Shown one piece after another: positions 1 to 9,958 of a stretch of DNA of 21,017 nucleotides. The notes under the pieces were generated by a model, which saw only the letters and a list, made by a program, of their open reading frames with translations, was not told the origin of the DNA and did no database searches. Made by a program: the position numbers and the translations under genes. The DNA is from Firmicutes bacterium UBA4975 (lineage in GTDB: Bacteria > Bacillota > Proteinivoracia > UBA4975): NCBI GenBank assembly GCA_002397155.1, contig DGZR01000039.1, forward strand, positions 5,763 through 26,779, given 5' to 3'. Every line of letters begins with the position of its first letter. Position 1 is the stretch's first letter.

Positions 1-2445
<2,445 letters not shown>

Positions 2446-2459
2446 CAACCAACATCTCT

Positions 2460-2468
2460 AAAGGGGGA
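2460..2468 (+). promoter_or_regulatory. Ribosome binding site that sets the rpoC start
   Basis: AAAGGGGGA lies 6 bases before TTG at 2475. This supports TTG 2475 as the rpoC start over the in-frame TTG at 2442, which overlaps the rpoB stop and has no SD. Confidence 0.7.
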
Positions 2469-2474
2469 ACTACC

Positions 2475-5400
2475 TTGCTGGATGTCAACAATTTTGATTC
2501 TCTGCGCATCGGTCTGGCCTCGCCTGAACAGATCCGGGCCTGGTCCCGGGGTGAAGTGAAGAAGCCAGAAACGATAAATTATCGCACTCTCAAGCCCGAA
2601 AGAGAAGGCCTTTTCTGCGAAAAGATATTTGGGCCCCAAAAGGACTGGGAGTGCCATTGCGGTAAGTACAAGCGGATTCGCTACAAGGGCGTTGTCTGCG
2701 ATCGCTGCGGGGTGGAAGTCACCAGGGCCAAGGTGCGCCGGGAGCGCATGGGTCATATAGAACTGGCGGCCCCCGTCTCCCATATCTGGTATTTTAAAGG
2801 CATTCCCAGCCGCATGGGACTGCTGCTGGATATGCCCCCCCGTGCGCTGGAAAAGATTCTCTACTTTGCCAATTATGTGGTCTTAGAAGCGGGAGAAACC
2901 GGCCTGGCAAAAAAGCAATTGCTCACCGAAGCGGAGTACCGGGAAAACTACGAAAAGCACGTCGACCTCTTTCGCAGCGGCCGCGGTTTTCGCGCCGAGA
3001 TGGGAGCAGAGGCCATTAAATCCCTGCTTGAAGAGATTGACCTGGACCTCCTCTCCGCCGAACTGCGCGAAGAAGTCACCAACTCCACCGGGCAAAGGCA
3101 TATCCGGGCTGTCCGCCGCCTGGAGGTGGTGGAGGCCTTCCGTTCTTCAAAAAACCGGCCGGAATGGATGATCATGGACGCCGTGCCCGTCCTGCCTCCC
3201 GATCTGCGCCCCATGGTCCAGCTCGAGGGGGGCCGTTTCGCCACGGCCGACTTAAACGACCTCTACCGCCGGGTCATCAACCGCAACAACCGGCTCAAGC
3301 GCCTGCTGGACTTGGGCGCTCCCGACATCATCGTCCGCAATGAAAAGCGCATGCTTCAAGAAGCGGTGGACGCCCTCATCGATAACGGACGCCGGGGACG
3401 GCCCGTCACCGGTCCGGGCAACCGCCCCTTAAAATCTCTGAGCGACCTGCTCAAGGGTAAGCAGGGTCGTTTCCGGCAAAACCTCTTGGGCAAACGGGTG
3501 GATTATTCCGGCCGGTCCGTCATTGTGGTAGGACCGGAGCTTAAAATGTACCAATGCGGCCTCCCCAAGGAAATGGCCCTGGAGCTGTTCAAGCCCTTTG
3601 TCATGCGCCGCCTGGTCAATGAAGGAGTCGCCCACAATATAAAAAACGCTAAGCGCATGGTGGAGAGAGTTGAAAGCGAGGTTTGGGACGTCTTAGAAGA
3701 AGTGATTCGGGAACACCCCGTCCTCCTAAACCGGGCCCCCACCCTGCACCGCCTTGGCATTCAGGCCTTTGAACCTGTCCTGGTCGAGGGTCGGGCCATC
3801 CAAATTCATCCCCTGGTCTGCGCCGCCTATAATGCTGACTTTGACGGAGACCAGATGGCTGTTCACGTGCCCCTGTCCTCGGAGGCCCAGGCCGAAGCCA
3901 GGCTTTTGATGCTGGCCGCCCACAACATCCTCAATCCCAAGGACGGCCGGCCCGTAGTCACTCCCACCCATGACATGGTGTTGGGCATCTACTACCTGAC
4001 CCTGGAAAAACCCGGTGCCAAGGGCGAGGGTAAAGTCTTTTTGGATTACAGCGAAGCTCTCAGGGCCTACCAGGAAAAGGCGATAACTCTGCACTCCCGG
4101 ATTGCCCTTTCCCTCAAAGGGCTGTCCGGCAAAAACCTGGGCCCGGCCGTTCCCGAACGCGGTTATTTTCTCACCACCGTCGGGCGCTTGATTCTCAACG
4201 ATATACTGCCCCAGGATTTCCCCTATCTGAACCGGCCCTCTTTTGAAAACCATGTTTCCCCCGATGACATCGCCCCTGTCGGCAGCGACATCCCCGCCCT
4301 TCTCGAAAACCGGGAAGTGGTGCCGGCCATAAGCAGCAGGTTCATCAGCAAGATAATTGCCGAATGCTTCCGCCGCTACCAGACGACGGCTACTGCCGAG
4401 ATTTTGGACAGAATAAAGGACGTGGGCTTTACCTATTCCACCCGGGCCGGTATCACTATCGCTGTTTCCGACATCAACGTGCCCAAGGAAAAAGCCCTAA
4501 TCTTGGAGCAGGCTGAGGCCGGGGTGGAAAAAATCGAAAAGGACTTTCGCCGAGGCCTGGTCAGCGACGAAGAGCGCTACAATCGAGTGATCTCCATCTG
4601 GAACGAAGCCAAGGACGACGTTTCCCGCAGCCTCATTCGGGGCTTGGATCGGTTCAACCCAATTTACATGATGATCGGTTCCGGCGCCCGGGGCAACGAA
4701 TCCCAGATCACCCAGTTGGCGGGAATGCGGGGACTGATGGCCGACCCAACCGGCAAGGTCATCGAACTTCCCATCAAAGCTAATTTCCGCGAGGGCTTGA
4801 CCGTTATGGAGTTCTTTATCTCTTCCCACGGTTCCCGCAAGGGGCTGGCGGACACCGCCCTCAAGACTGCCGACTCCGGCTATCTCACCCGCCGCTTAGT
4901 AGACGTCTCCCAGGATGTAATCGTCCGGGATGAGGATTGCGGCACCGACCGCAGCCTGACGGTCTCCGAGATCATGGATGGACGCAATAGCATCGAGTCC
5001 TTGGAGGACCGTCTCACCGGCCGCTTTGCCGCCGAAGATGTGGTCGCGCCCGAGGGCCGGGTGCTGGTTGCCAGAAATCAGCTCATTACCCCGGAAATAG
5101 CCCGGGAAATTGCTGCTTATGGAGTTATCCACGCTCCCGTCTCCGGTTCCATCTCTTTGACGGGCAAGACTCTGAGTGTGGTGGGCGACGCCGGCGACTC
5201 ATACAGCTACGAAATCACGCCCGACCACACGGTGTATGTCGAAGACGGGCAAAGGGTTCTGGCCCAGCAAAAACTTGCAGCGGTCTTCGATTCGGTGAAA
5301 ATCCGCACAGTCCTTAGCTGCCGCAGCCGCTTTGGCGTATGCGTCAAGTGCTACGGCCAGGACATGGCCACGGGCAAAGTTGTCAGCATCGGTGAGTCGG

Positions 5401-6239
5401 TGGGCATTATTGCCGCCCAGTCCATCGGCGAACCCGGCACCCAGCTCACCATGCGCACTTTTCATACCGGCGGCGTGGCCGGTGACGACATCACCCTGGG
5501 CCTGCCCCGGGTGGAGGAGCTGTTTGAAGCTCGTAAGCCCAAGGGCCAGGCTGTCATCGCCGAGGTGGACGGTATCGTCTACCTGGATGAACACCGGGAA
5601 AAGAGAGAAGTAGAGGTAAAGACTGTCGAAGGTGAGTCCGGCCTCTATTCCATTCCCTTTGGCGCCAGGCTCAAAGTCCGCCACGGCCAGAAAGTCAGCG
5701 CCGGAGATCCCCTCACCGAGGGCTCGATTAACCCCCACGACCTGCTAAGAGTCAAGGGGGCGGAAGCGGTGCAATCCTACTTGATCCAAGAAGTGCAGCG
5801 GGTCTACTGCAATCAGGGCGTGGACATCAACGACAAACACATCGAGGTCATCGTTCGCCAAATGATGCGTAAAATCAGGGTGGTAACCCCGGGCGACACC
5901 GGGCTCCTTCCCGGCGACTTTGTCGATAACTTTGAGTTTGATGACGCCAACAGCCGGGCCGCAGCCGCCGGAGAAGAACAAGCGACGGGCCGGCCCCTCC
6001 TCCTGGGAATAACCAAGGCCTCCTTGGCCACCGACTCATTTCTTTCAGCGGCGTCCTTCCAGGAGACTACCCGGGTGCTCACCGATGCTTCCATCAAGGG
6101 TAAAGTCGATCCCCTCCTGGGCCTAAAAGAAAACGTCATCATCGGCAAACTCATTCCCGCCGGCACTGGCATGACCCGCTACAACAGCATACAGATTATG
6201 GGAGAGCCAGTCTCGGAGAAGCAGGCGGAAATCGATTGA
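2475..6239 (+). CDS. rpoC: RNA polymerase beta' subunit
   Basis: RpoC is the largest RNA polymerase subunit and holds the active-site magnesium. The chosen TTG start gives MLDVNNFDSLRIGLASP, the usual Firmicute N-terminus, and 1254 residues, somewhat longer than the roughly 1200 of Bacillus. The first zinc site has C60, C62, C75 and C78. The catalytic motif NADFDGD is at residues 453-459 with its three Asp residues. The second zinc site uses C822, C949, C956 and C959. The bridge helix and trigger-loop region (SIGEPGTQLTMRTFHTGG) are intact. It follows rpoB by 29 bases and is surely co-transcribed with it. A candidate promoter for the next operon overlaps its stop codon. I see no frameshift or missing key residue. 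Confidence 0.98.
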   Translation: MLDVNNFDSLRIGLASPEQIRAWSRGEVKKPETINYRTLKPEREGLFCEKIFGPQKDWECHCGKYKRIRYKGVVCDRCGVEVTRAKVRRERMGHIELAAPVSHIWYFKGIPSRMGLLLDMPPRALEKILYFANYVVLEAGETGLAKKQLLTEAEYRENYEKHVDLFRSGRGFRAEMGAEAIKSLLEEIDLDLLSAELREEVTNSTGQRHIRAVRRLEVVEAFRSSKNRPEWMIMDAVPVLPPDLRPMVQLEGGRFATADLNDLYRRVINRNNRLKRLLDLGAPDIIVRNEKRMLQEAVDALIDNGRRGRPVTGPGNRPLKSLSDLLKGKQGRFRQNLLGKRVDYSGRSVIVVGPELKMYQCGLPKEMALELFKPFVMRRLVNEGVAHNIKNAKRMVERVESEVWDVLEEVIREHPVLLNRAPTLHRLGIQAFEPVLVEGRAIQIHPLVCAAYNADFDGDQMAVHVPLSSEAQAEARLLMLAAHNILNPKDGRPVVTPTHDMVLGIYYLTLEKPGAKGEGKVFLDYSEALRAYQEKAITLHSRIALSLKGLSGKNLGPAVPERGYFLTTVGRLILNDILPQDFPYLNRPSFENHVSPDDIAPVGSDIPALLENREVVPAISSRFISKIIAECFRRYQTTATAEILDRIKDVGFTYSTRAGITIAVSDINVPKEKALILEQAEAGVEKIEKDFRRGLVSDEERYNRVISIWNEAKDDVSRSLIRGLDRFNPIYMMIGSGARGNESQITQLAGMRGLMADPTGKVIELPIKANFREGLTVMEFFISSHGSRKGLADTALKTADSGYLTRRLVDVSQDVIVRDEDCGTDRSLTVSEIMDGRNSIESLEDRLTGRFAAEDVVAPEGRVLVARNQLITPEIAREIAAYGVIHAPVSGSISLTGKTLSVVGDAGDSYSYEITPDHTVYVEDGQRVLAQQKLAAVFDSVKIRTVLSCRSRFGVCVKCYGQDMATGKVVSIGESVGIIAAQSIGEPGTQLTMRTFHTGGVAGDDITLGLPRVEELFEARKPKGQAVIAEVDGIVYLDEHREKREVEVKTVEGESGLYSIPFGARLKVRHGQKVSAGDPLTEGSINPHDLLRVKGAEAVQSYLIQEVQRVYCNQGVDINDKHIEVIVRQMMRKIRVVTPGDTGLLPGDFVDNFEFDDANSRAAAAGEEQATGRPLLLGITKASLATDSFLSAASFQETTRVLTDASIKGKVDPLLGLKENVIIGKLIPAGTGMTRYNSIQIMGEPVSEKQAEID

Positions 6240-6264
6240 CAGCAGTGGCGGTCGGTGATAAACT
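6236..6264 (+). promoter_or_regulatory. Candidate sigma-A promoter for the str operon
   Basis: A perfect -35 box, TTGACA (6236-6241), is followed by a 17-base spacer and TAAACT (6259-6264), a 4/6 match to the -10 box. A TG at 6256-6257 forms an extended -10 element. Transcription would start near 6271, leaving a U-rich leader of about 38 bases before the L7Ae-like gene. The -35 box covers the rpoC stop codon. This is a sequence match only. Confidence 0.55.
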
Positions 6265-6308
6265 GATTAAGTGTCTATTTTTCTCATTTTTTAGGAGGGA
6301 AGGCGCTG

Positions 6309-6560
6309 ATGGCCAAGTCTAATTCGCAAAGCGCCGCCAACTACTGTGTCGGCGCCAAGCAGACCAAACTCGCCATCGAAAATGGCGAAGCGGTCCAGGT
6401 ATTCATCGCCAGCGACGCCGACGTCAAGCTGACGGAACCCATAGCCGAACGCTGCCGGGAGCGGGGAATCCCCCTGGTCAGCGTCGTCAGCATGCGTGAA
6501 TTAGGCCGGGCCTGCGGTATCCAGGTCGGCGCTTCCGCAGCCGCAATGATTCGCGAATAG
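6309..6560 (+). CDS. L7Ae-family ribosomal protein (YbxF / L7Ae-like, kink-turn binding type)
   Basis: This 83-residue protein belongs to the bacterial L7Ae/L30e/S12e/Gadd45 family. The family signature is visible as GAKQTKLAIENGEAVQVFIASDAD near the N-terminus and SMRELGRACGIQVGASAAAMI at the end. Relatives such as B. subtilis YbxF (RplGB) bind kink-turn RNA, but their exact cellular role is not settled. The ATG start follows a clear TAGGAGGGA site. Its place between rpoC and rpsL is typical of Firmicutes and is a strong lineage marker. It is the first gene after the candidate promoter at 6236-6264, so it probably heads the str operon. RNA binding is inferred from the family and not seen directly. 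Confidence 0.93.
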   Translation: MAKSNSQSAANYCVGAKQTKLAIENGEAVQVFIASDADVKLTEPIAERCRERGIPLVSVVSMRELGRACGIQVGASAAAMIRE

Positions 6561-6566
6561 TGGGAG

Positions 6567-6585
6567 CTTGGCCTTTTTGGCCGAG
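6567..6585 (+). other. Small hairpin between the L7Ae-like gene and rpsL
   Basis: CTTGGCC (6567-6573) can pair with GGCCGAG (6579-6585) across a TTTTT loop, giving 7 base pairs with one G-U. No U-tract follows, so this is not a standard terminator. It may be a processing or pausing element, or of no importance. Confidence 0.35.
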
Positions 6586-6602
6586 GGATTTATCTCAAGG
6601 TA

Positions 6603-6612
6603 TAAGGAGGTG
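6603..6612 (+). promoter_or_regulatory. Ribosome binding site that sets the rpsL GTG start
   Basis: TAAGGAGGTG, a near-perfect SD, lies 6 bases before GTG 6619. It rules out the longer in-frame reading that begins at TTG 6568. Confidence 0.75.
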
Positions 6613-6618
6613 TTTCGT

Positions 6619-6993
6619 GTGCCAACAATTAACCAACTGGTCCGCAAGGGCAGAAAGAAAATAGTGAAAAAGTCTGCCGCGCCGGCGCTGGAAGGTTCGC
6701 CGCAAAAGCGGGGCGTATGCATCCGGGTTTCCACTCTCACCCCCAAGAAGCCTAACTCCGCTTTGCGCAAGGTCGCCCGTGTGCGCTTGACTAACGGGAC
6801 TGAAGTGACCGCATACATCCCCGGTATCGGTCACAACCTACAAGAACACTCTGTCGTTCTCGTGCAGGGGGGCCGGGTCAGGGATCTGCCCGGTGTGAGG
6901 TACCACATTATCCGCGGTTCCCTGGACACCGCCGGAGTGCAAAATCGCAACCAGGGCCGTTCAAAATACGGTTCGAAAAAGCCCAAATCCTAA
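6619..6993 (+). CDS. rpsL: 30S ribosomal protein S12
   Basis: S12 sits at the decoding centre of the small subunit and controls accuracy; it is also the classic streptomycin target. The GTG start gives MPTINQLVRKGRKK and 124 residues, the normal length. The loop TPKKPNSALRK contains K43. The second decoding loop reads GGRVRDLPGVRYH, with Arg at position 88 (codon AGG, 6880-6882), where E. coli and B. subtilis have Lys. Changes of this Lys to Arg are known streptomycin-resistance mutations elsewhere. The C-terminus (QGRSKYGSKKPKS) is normal. The gene lies 19 bases before rpsG, as in other str operons. Confidence 0.98.
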   Translation: MPTINQLVRKGRKKIVKKSAAPALEGSPQKRGVCIRVSTLTPKKPNSALRKVARVRLTNGTEVTAYIPGIGHNLQEHSVVLVQGGRVRDLPGVRYHIIRGSLDTAGVQNRNQGRSKYGSKKPKS

Positions 6994-7012
6994 GAGCAAG
7001 GAGGGATAATTT

Positions 7013-7483
7013 ATGCCCAGAAGAGGCGCAGTGCCCAAGCGGGAGATAATTGCCGACCCTATCTACAACAGCGAACTGATCTCCCGATTTATCAACGCGA
7101 TCATGCATTGCGGCAAAAAAGGAGTCGCCCAGTCGATAATGTATGGGGCCCTCGATATAATCCGCACTAAAACCGGCAAGGACCCCATGGACGTCTTCGA
7201 AGCCGCCATGAATAACGTCATGCCTGTTTTAGAAGTAAAGGCGCGGCGGGTGGGCGGGAGCAACTACCAGGTTCCCGTAGAAGTTCGCCCGGAAAGGCGC
7301 CGCACCCTGGCGATTCGCTGGCTAGTCACTTTTTCCCGCCGCCGCGGTGAAAAGACCATGGCCCAACGCCTGGCTGGCGAACTGATGGACGCCGCCAATA
7401 ACACCGGCTCTTCCGTCAAAAAACGGGAAGACACGCACAAAATGGCGGAAGCTAACAAGGCCTTTGCCCATTTCCGCTGGTAG
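7013..7483 (+). CDS. rpsG: 30S ribosomal protein S7
   Basis: S7 starts assembly of the 30S head by binding the 3' domain of 16S rRNA, and it lines the exit site. The 156-residue protein has the usual length. It begins MPRRGAVPKREIIADPIY and carries the conserved NNVMPVLEVKARRVGGSNYQVPVEV segment and the C-terminal HKMAEANKAFAHFRW. The ATG start follows AAGGAGGGAT. In E. coli, S7 represses its own operon by binding the rpsL-rpsG gap; here that gap is only 19 bases and shows no obvious S7 site. The stop TAG is followed at once by a sequence that can pair with the fusA SD. Confidence 0.98.
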   Translation: MPRRGAVPKREIIADPIYNSELISRFINAIMHCGKKGVAQSIMYGALDIIRTKTGKDPMDVFEAAMNNVMPVLEVKARRVGGSNYQVPVEVRPERRRTLAIRWLVTFSRRRGEKTMAQRLAGELMDAANNTGSSVKKREDTHKMAEANKAFAHFRW

Positions 7484-7485
7484 TG

Positions 7486-7510
7486 CTTCCTTTACCACCC
7501 AGAAAGGAGG
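7486..7510 (+). promoter_or_regulatory. Hairpin that can hide the fusA ribosome binding site
   Basis: CTTCCTTT (7486-7493) can pair with AAAGGAGG (7503-7510), the fusA SD, over a 9-base loop. This gives 8 base pairs with one G-U. Ribosomes finishing rpsG (stop at 7481-7483) would cover the left arm, so the structure could couple fusA translation to rpsG translation. Structure read by eye only. Confidence 0.45.
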
Positions 7511-7517
7511 GAAAACG

Positions 7518-9584
7518 ATGGCAGAAGAATTTTCTTTAGAAAGTACTCGGAACATCGGCATAATGGCTCACATAGACGCCGGCAAGACCACGACTACTGA
7601 GCGGATTCTTTTTTACACCGGCCGGGTGCACAAACTGGGCGAAACCCACGACGGCGCCGCCACCATGGACTGGATGGTCCAAGAAAGGGAACGGGGTATT
7701 ACCATCACTTCCGCTGCCACCACCGCCCAATGGAAAGGCCATCGCATCAATATTATCGACACACCAGGCCACGTTGACTTCACTGTGGAAGTCGAACGCT
7801 CCCTCCGAGTGCTGGACGGCGCGGTGGGTATTTTCTGCGCCAAGGGCGGTGTCGAACCCCAATCGGAAACGGTTTGGCGTCAAGCTGATAAATACAAGGT
7901 CCCCCGCATAGCCTACGTCAACAAGATGGACATCACCGGGGCGGACTATCTCAAAGTAGTGGACATGATTAGGGAACGATTGTTGGCCAAGGCCATTCCC
8001 ATTCAACTGCCCATCGGCAGGGAAGACACCTTTCAGGGCCTGGTGGACTTGGTAGAAATGAACGCCCTTCTCTACACCGACGAGCTGGGGACCCACAGCA
8101 AGACCGACGGCATCCCTGAAGAAATGCAAGCCCTGGCCGCCAAGTACCGGGAAGAGCTGGTAGAAGCCACCGCGGATTTTGACGAAGAGATCATGGCCGC
8201 TTTTCTCGAAGGGAACCCGGTTTCCGCCCCAGCGATTAAGAAAGCTTTGCGCAAGGCTGTCTTGGCCAATAAAATAGTGCCGGTGCTCTGTGGCTCTTCC
8301 TATAAAAATAGGGGTGTCCAGCCCCTGCTCGATGCTGTCGTCGAATACTTGCCGGCGCCGAACGAGGTGAGCAACATCCCGGTGGGCACCATTTGCGGCG
8401 GCGAGGCCGTTCTCGGCTCAGATGAAAAGGGTCCTTTTACCGCCCTGGCTTTTAAGGTCGCCATCGATCCCTTTGTCGGCAAACTGATCTTTCTTCGGGT
8501 TTATTCCGGAACCCTTTCCGCCGGCAGTTATGTGTACAATTCTAGCAAGGGCAAAAAAGAGCGGATAGGCAGGCTGCTGCGCATGCACGCCAATTATCGA
8601 GAAGAAATCGGAGAGATCAGAGCCGGCGACATCATCGCCGCCGTAGGCCTTAAGGACACGGCCACCGGCGACACCCTTTGTTCAGAAGGCCAGGCCATCG
8701 TCCTAGAAGCGATGAAGTTCCCCGAGCCAGTCATCGACGTCGCTATCGAACCCAAGACCAAGGCCGACCAAGAAAAGATGTCTCTTTCCTTGCAAAAACT
8801 GGCCGAAGAGGACCCGACCTTTAAAACCCACTCCGATCAGGAGACGGGACAGATCATCATCTCCGGCATGGGTGAGCTGCACCTGGAGATTATCGTCGAC
8901 CGCCTCATCCGGGAGTTCAAAGTAGGGGCCAACGTAGGCAAGCCTCGGGTCGCCTACAAAGAAACTATCAGCGCCTCGGCTGAAGCCGAGGGCAGGTTCA
9001 TCCGCCAGTCCGGCGGCCGCGGACAGTACGGACACGTATTTCTCAGGCTGTCCCCCCGGGAACCCGGCAGCGGGTTTGAATTTATCAATAAAATAGTGGC
9101 CGGGGTCGTTCCCAAGGAGTATATACCAGCAGTCGAAGCCGGGGTCAAAGAAGCTGCCCAAAACGGCATTTTGGGCGGTTATCCCGTCATCGACGTATCG
9201 GTCACCCTGTTTGACGGCTCATACCACGATGTGGACTCGTCGGAGCTGGCTTTTAAAATCGCCGGTTCGATGGGTTTTAAGGCCGCTTTGCAAAAAGCCC
9301 AGCCCGTCCTTCTGGAACCGGTGATGAAAGTGGAAGTAACCGTCCCCGAAGATTACTTGGGCGAAGTCATGGGCGGCATAAATTCCCGGCGGGGCCACAT
9401 TGAGGGCATTGATCCCGGCCAGGGTCTCACCGTGATCCGGGCGGCAGTGCCCCTGGCCGAGATGTTTGGTTATGCCACAGTCCTTCGGTCCCAGACCCAG
9501 GGCCGGGGAGTATATTCCATGGAGTTCTCCCACTATGAACCGGTGCCAAAAAGTATTGCCGAGGAAGTAAGCAACAGGAGTTAG
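7518..9584 (+). CDS. fusA: Translation elongation factor G
   Basis: EF-G is the GTPase that moves tRNA and mRNA through the ribosome after peptide bond formation and helps RRF recycle ribosomes. The ATG at 7518, 6 bases after the SD, gives MAEEFSLESTRNIGIMAHID and 688 residues, a normal length; the longer frame from 7464 lacks an SD and is not used. GTPase motifs are AHIDAGKT (17-24), RGITI (59-63, with T62), DTPGH (81-85) and NKMD (135-138). Domain IV carries SGGRGQYGH (498-506), the part that reaches the decoding site. All five domains are present. The tuf gene normally found next is absent, and rpsJ follows after 27 bases. Confidence 0.98.
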   Translation: MAEEFSLESTRNIGIMAHIDAGKTTTTERILFYTGRVHKLGETHDGAATMDWMVQERERGITITSAATTAQWKGHRINIIDTPGHVDFTVEVERSLRVLDGAVGIFCAKGGVEPQSETVWRQADKYKVPRIAYVNKMDITGADYLKVVDMIRERLLAKAIPIQLPIGREDTFQGLVDLVEMNALLYTDELGTHSKTDGIPEEMQALAAKYREELVEATADFDEEIMAAFLEGNPVSAPAIKKALRKAVLANKIVPVLCGSSYKNRGVQPLLDAVVEYLPAPNEVSNIPVGTICGGEAVLGSDEKGPFTALAFKVAIDPFVGKLIFLRVYSGTLSAGSYVYNSSKGKKERIGRLLRMHANYREEIGEIRAGDIIAAVGLKDTATGDTLCSEGQAIVLEAMKFPEPVIDVAIEPKTKADQEKMSLSLQKLAEEDPTFKTHSDQETGQIIISGMGELHLEIIVDRLIREFKVGANVGKPRVAYKETISASAEAEGRFIRQSGGRGQYGHVFLRLSPREPGSGFEFINKIVAGVVPKEYIPAVEAGVKEAAQNGILGGYPVIDVSVTLFDGSYHDVDSSELAFKIAGSMGFKAALQKAQPVLLEPVMKVEVTVPEDYLGEVMGGINSRRGHIEGIDPGQGLTVIRAAVPLAEMFGYATVLRSQTQGRGVYSMEFSHYEPVPKSIAEEVSNRS

Positions 9585-9595
9585 CCCCTTGGGGC
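9584..9595 (+). other. Short palindrome at the fusA-rpsJ junction
   Basis: GCCCCTTGGGGC is a perfect 12-base palindrome starting on the last base of the fusA stop. As RNA it can form GCCC/GGGC with a CUUG loop. It is followed by AAAAGGAGGG and not by a U-tract, so it is not a classic terminator. It sits where tuf would be expected. Confidence 0.35.
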
Positions 9596-9611
9596 AAAAG
9601 GAGGGAAAGTA

Positions 9612-9923
9612 ATGGCTGCTACCCATAAAATTCGCATTCGGCTCAAGGCCTTCGATCACAGCGTTCTCGACCAGTCCGCCGAAAAGATCGTGGAGACCGC
9701 CCGGCGCACCGGTGCCCAAATCTCAGGACCTGTTCCCCTGCCCACCGACAAGAGCATTTACACCATCTTGCGGGCCGTGCACAAGTACAAAGACGCCCGG
9801 GAACAATTCGAGATGCGCACCCATAAACGTTTAATCGATATCCTGGAGCCCACCCCCAAAACAATCGATGCCCTGATGCGGCTCGATCTCCCTGCCGGCG
9901 TGGACATCGAACTCAAATTATAA
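9612..9923 (+). CDS. rpsJ: 30S ribosomal protein S10
   Basis: S10 is a 30S head protein and, with NusB, part of the antitermination complex. The 103-residue product has normal length and the conserved segments KIRIRLKAFDHSVLDQSAEKIVETARRTGA, GPVPLPT and RTHKRLIDILEPTPKTIDALMRLDLPAGVDIELKL. The ATG start is 4 bases after an AAAAGGAGGGAAA-type SD region. It heads the S10 block but has no visible promoter of its own in the 27-base gap after fusA, so read-through from the str operon or a promoter inside fusA is likely. Confidence 0.98.
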   Translation: MAATHKIRIRLKAFDHSVLDQSAEKIVETARRTGAQISGPVPLPTDKSIYTILRAVHKYKDAREQFEMRTHKRLIDILEPTPKTIDALMRLDLPAGVDIELKL

Positions 9924-9930
9924 CTTAAGA

Positions 9931-9946
9931 TTCCTTTGTCAAGGAG
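9931..9946 (+). promoter_or_regulatory. Short hairpin covering the rplC ribosome binding site
   Basis: TTCCTT (9931-9936) can pair with AAGGAG (9941-9946) around a TGTC loop: 5 Watson-Crick pairs plus one U-G. AAGGAG is part of the rplC SD AAGGAGGTGG. The SD also fixes the start at GTG 9959; the earlier GTG 9947 lies inside the SD. Confidence 0.35.
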
Positions 9947-9958
9947 GTGGCAATTCTC

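Noticed and set aside
6567..6590. Intrinsic terminator after the L7Ae-like gene.
   Set aside because: The U-tract is in the loop and not after the stem, and the downstream sequence is GGGATTTATC, so termination is unlikely.
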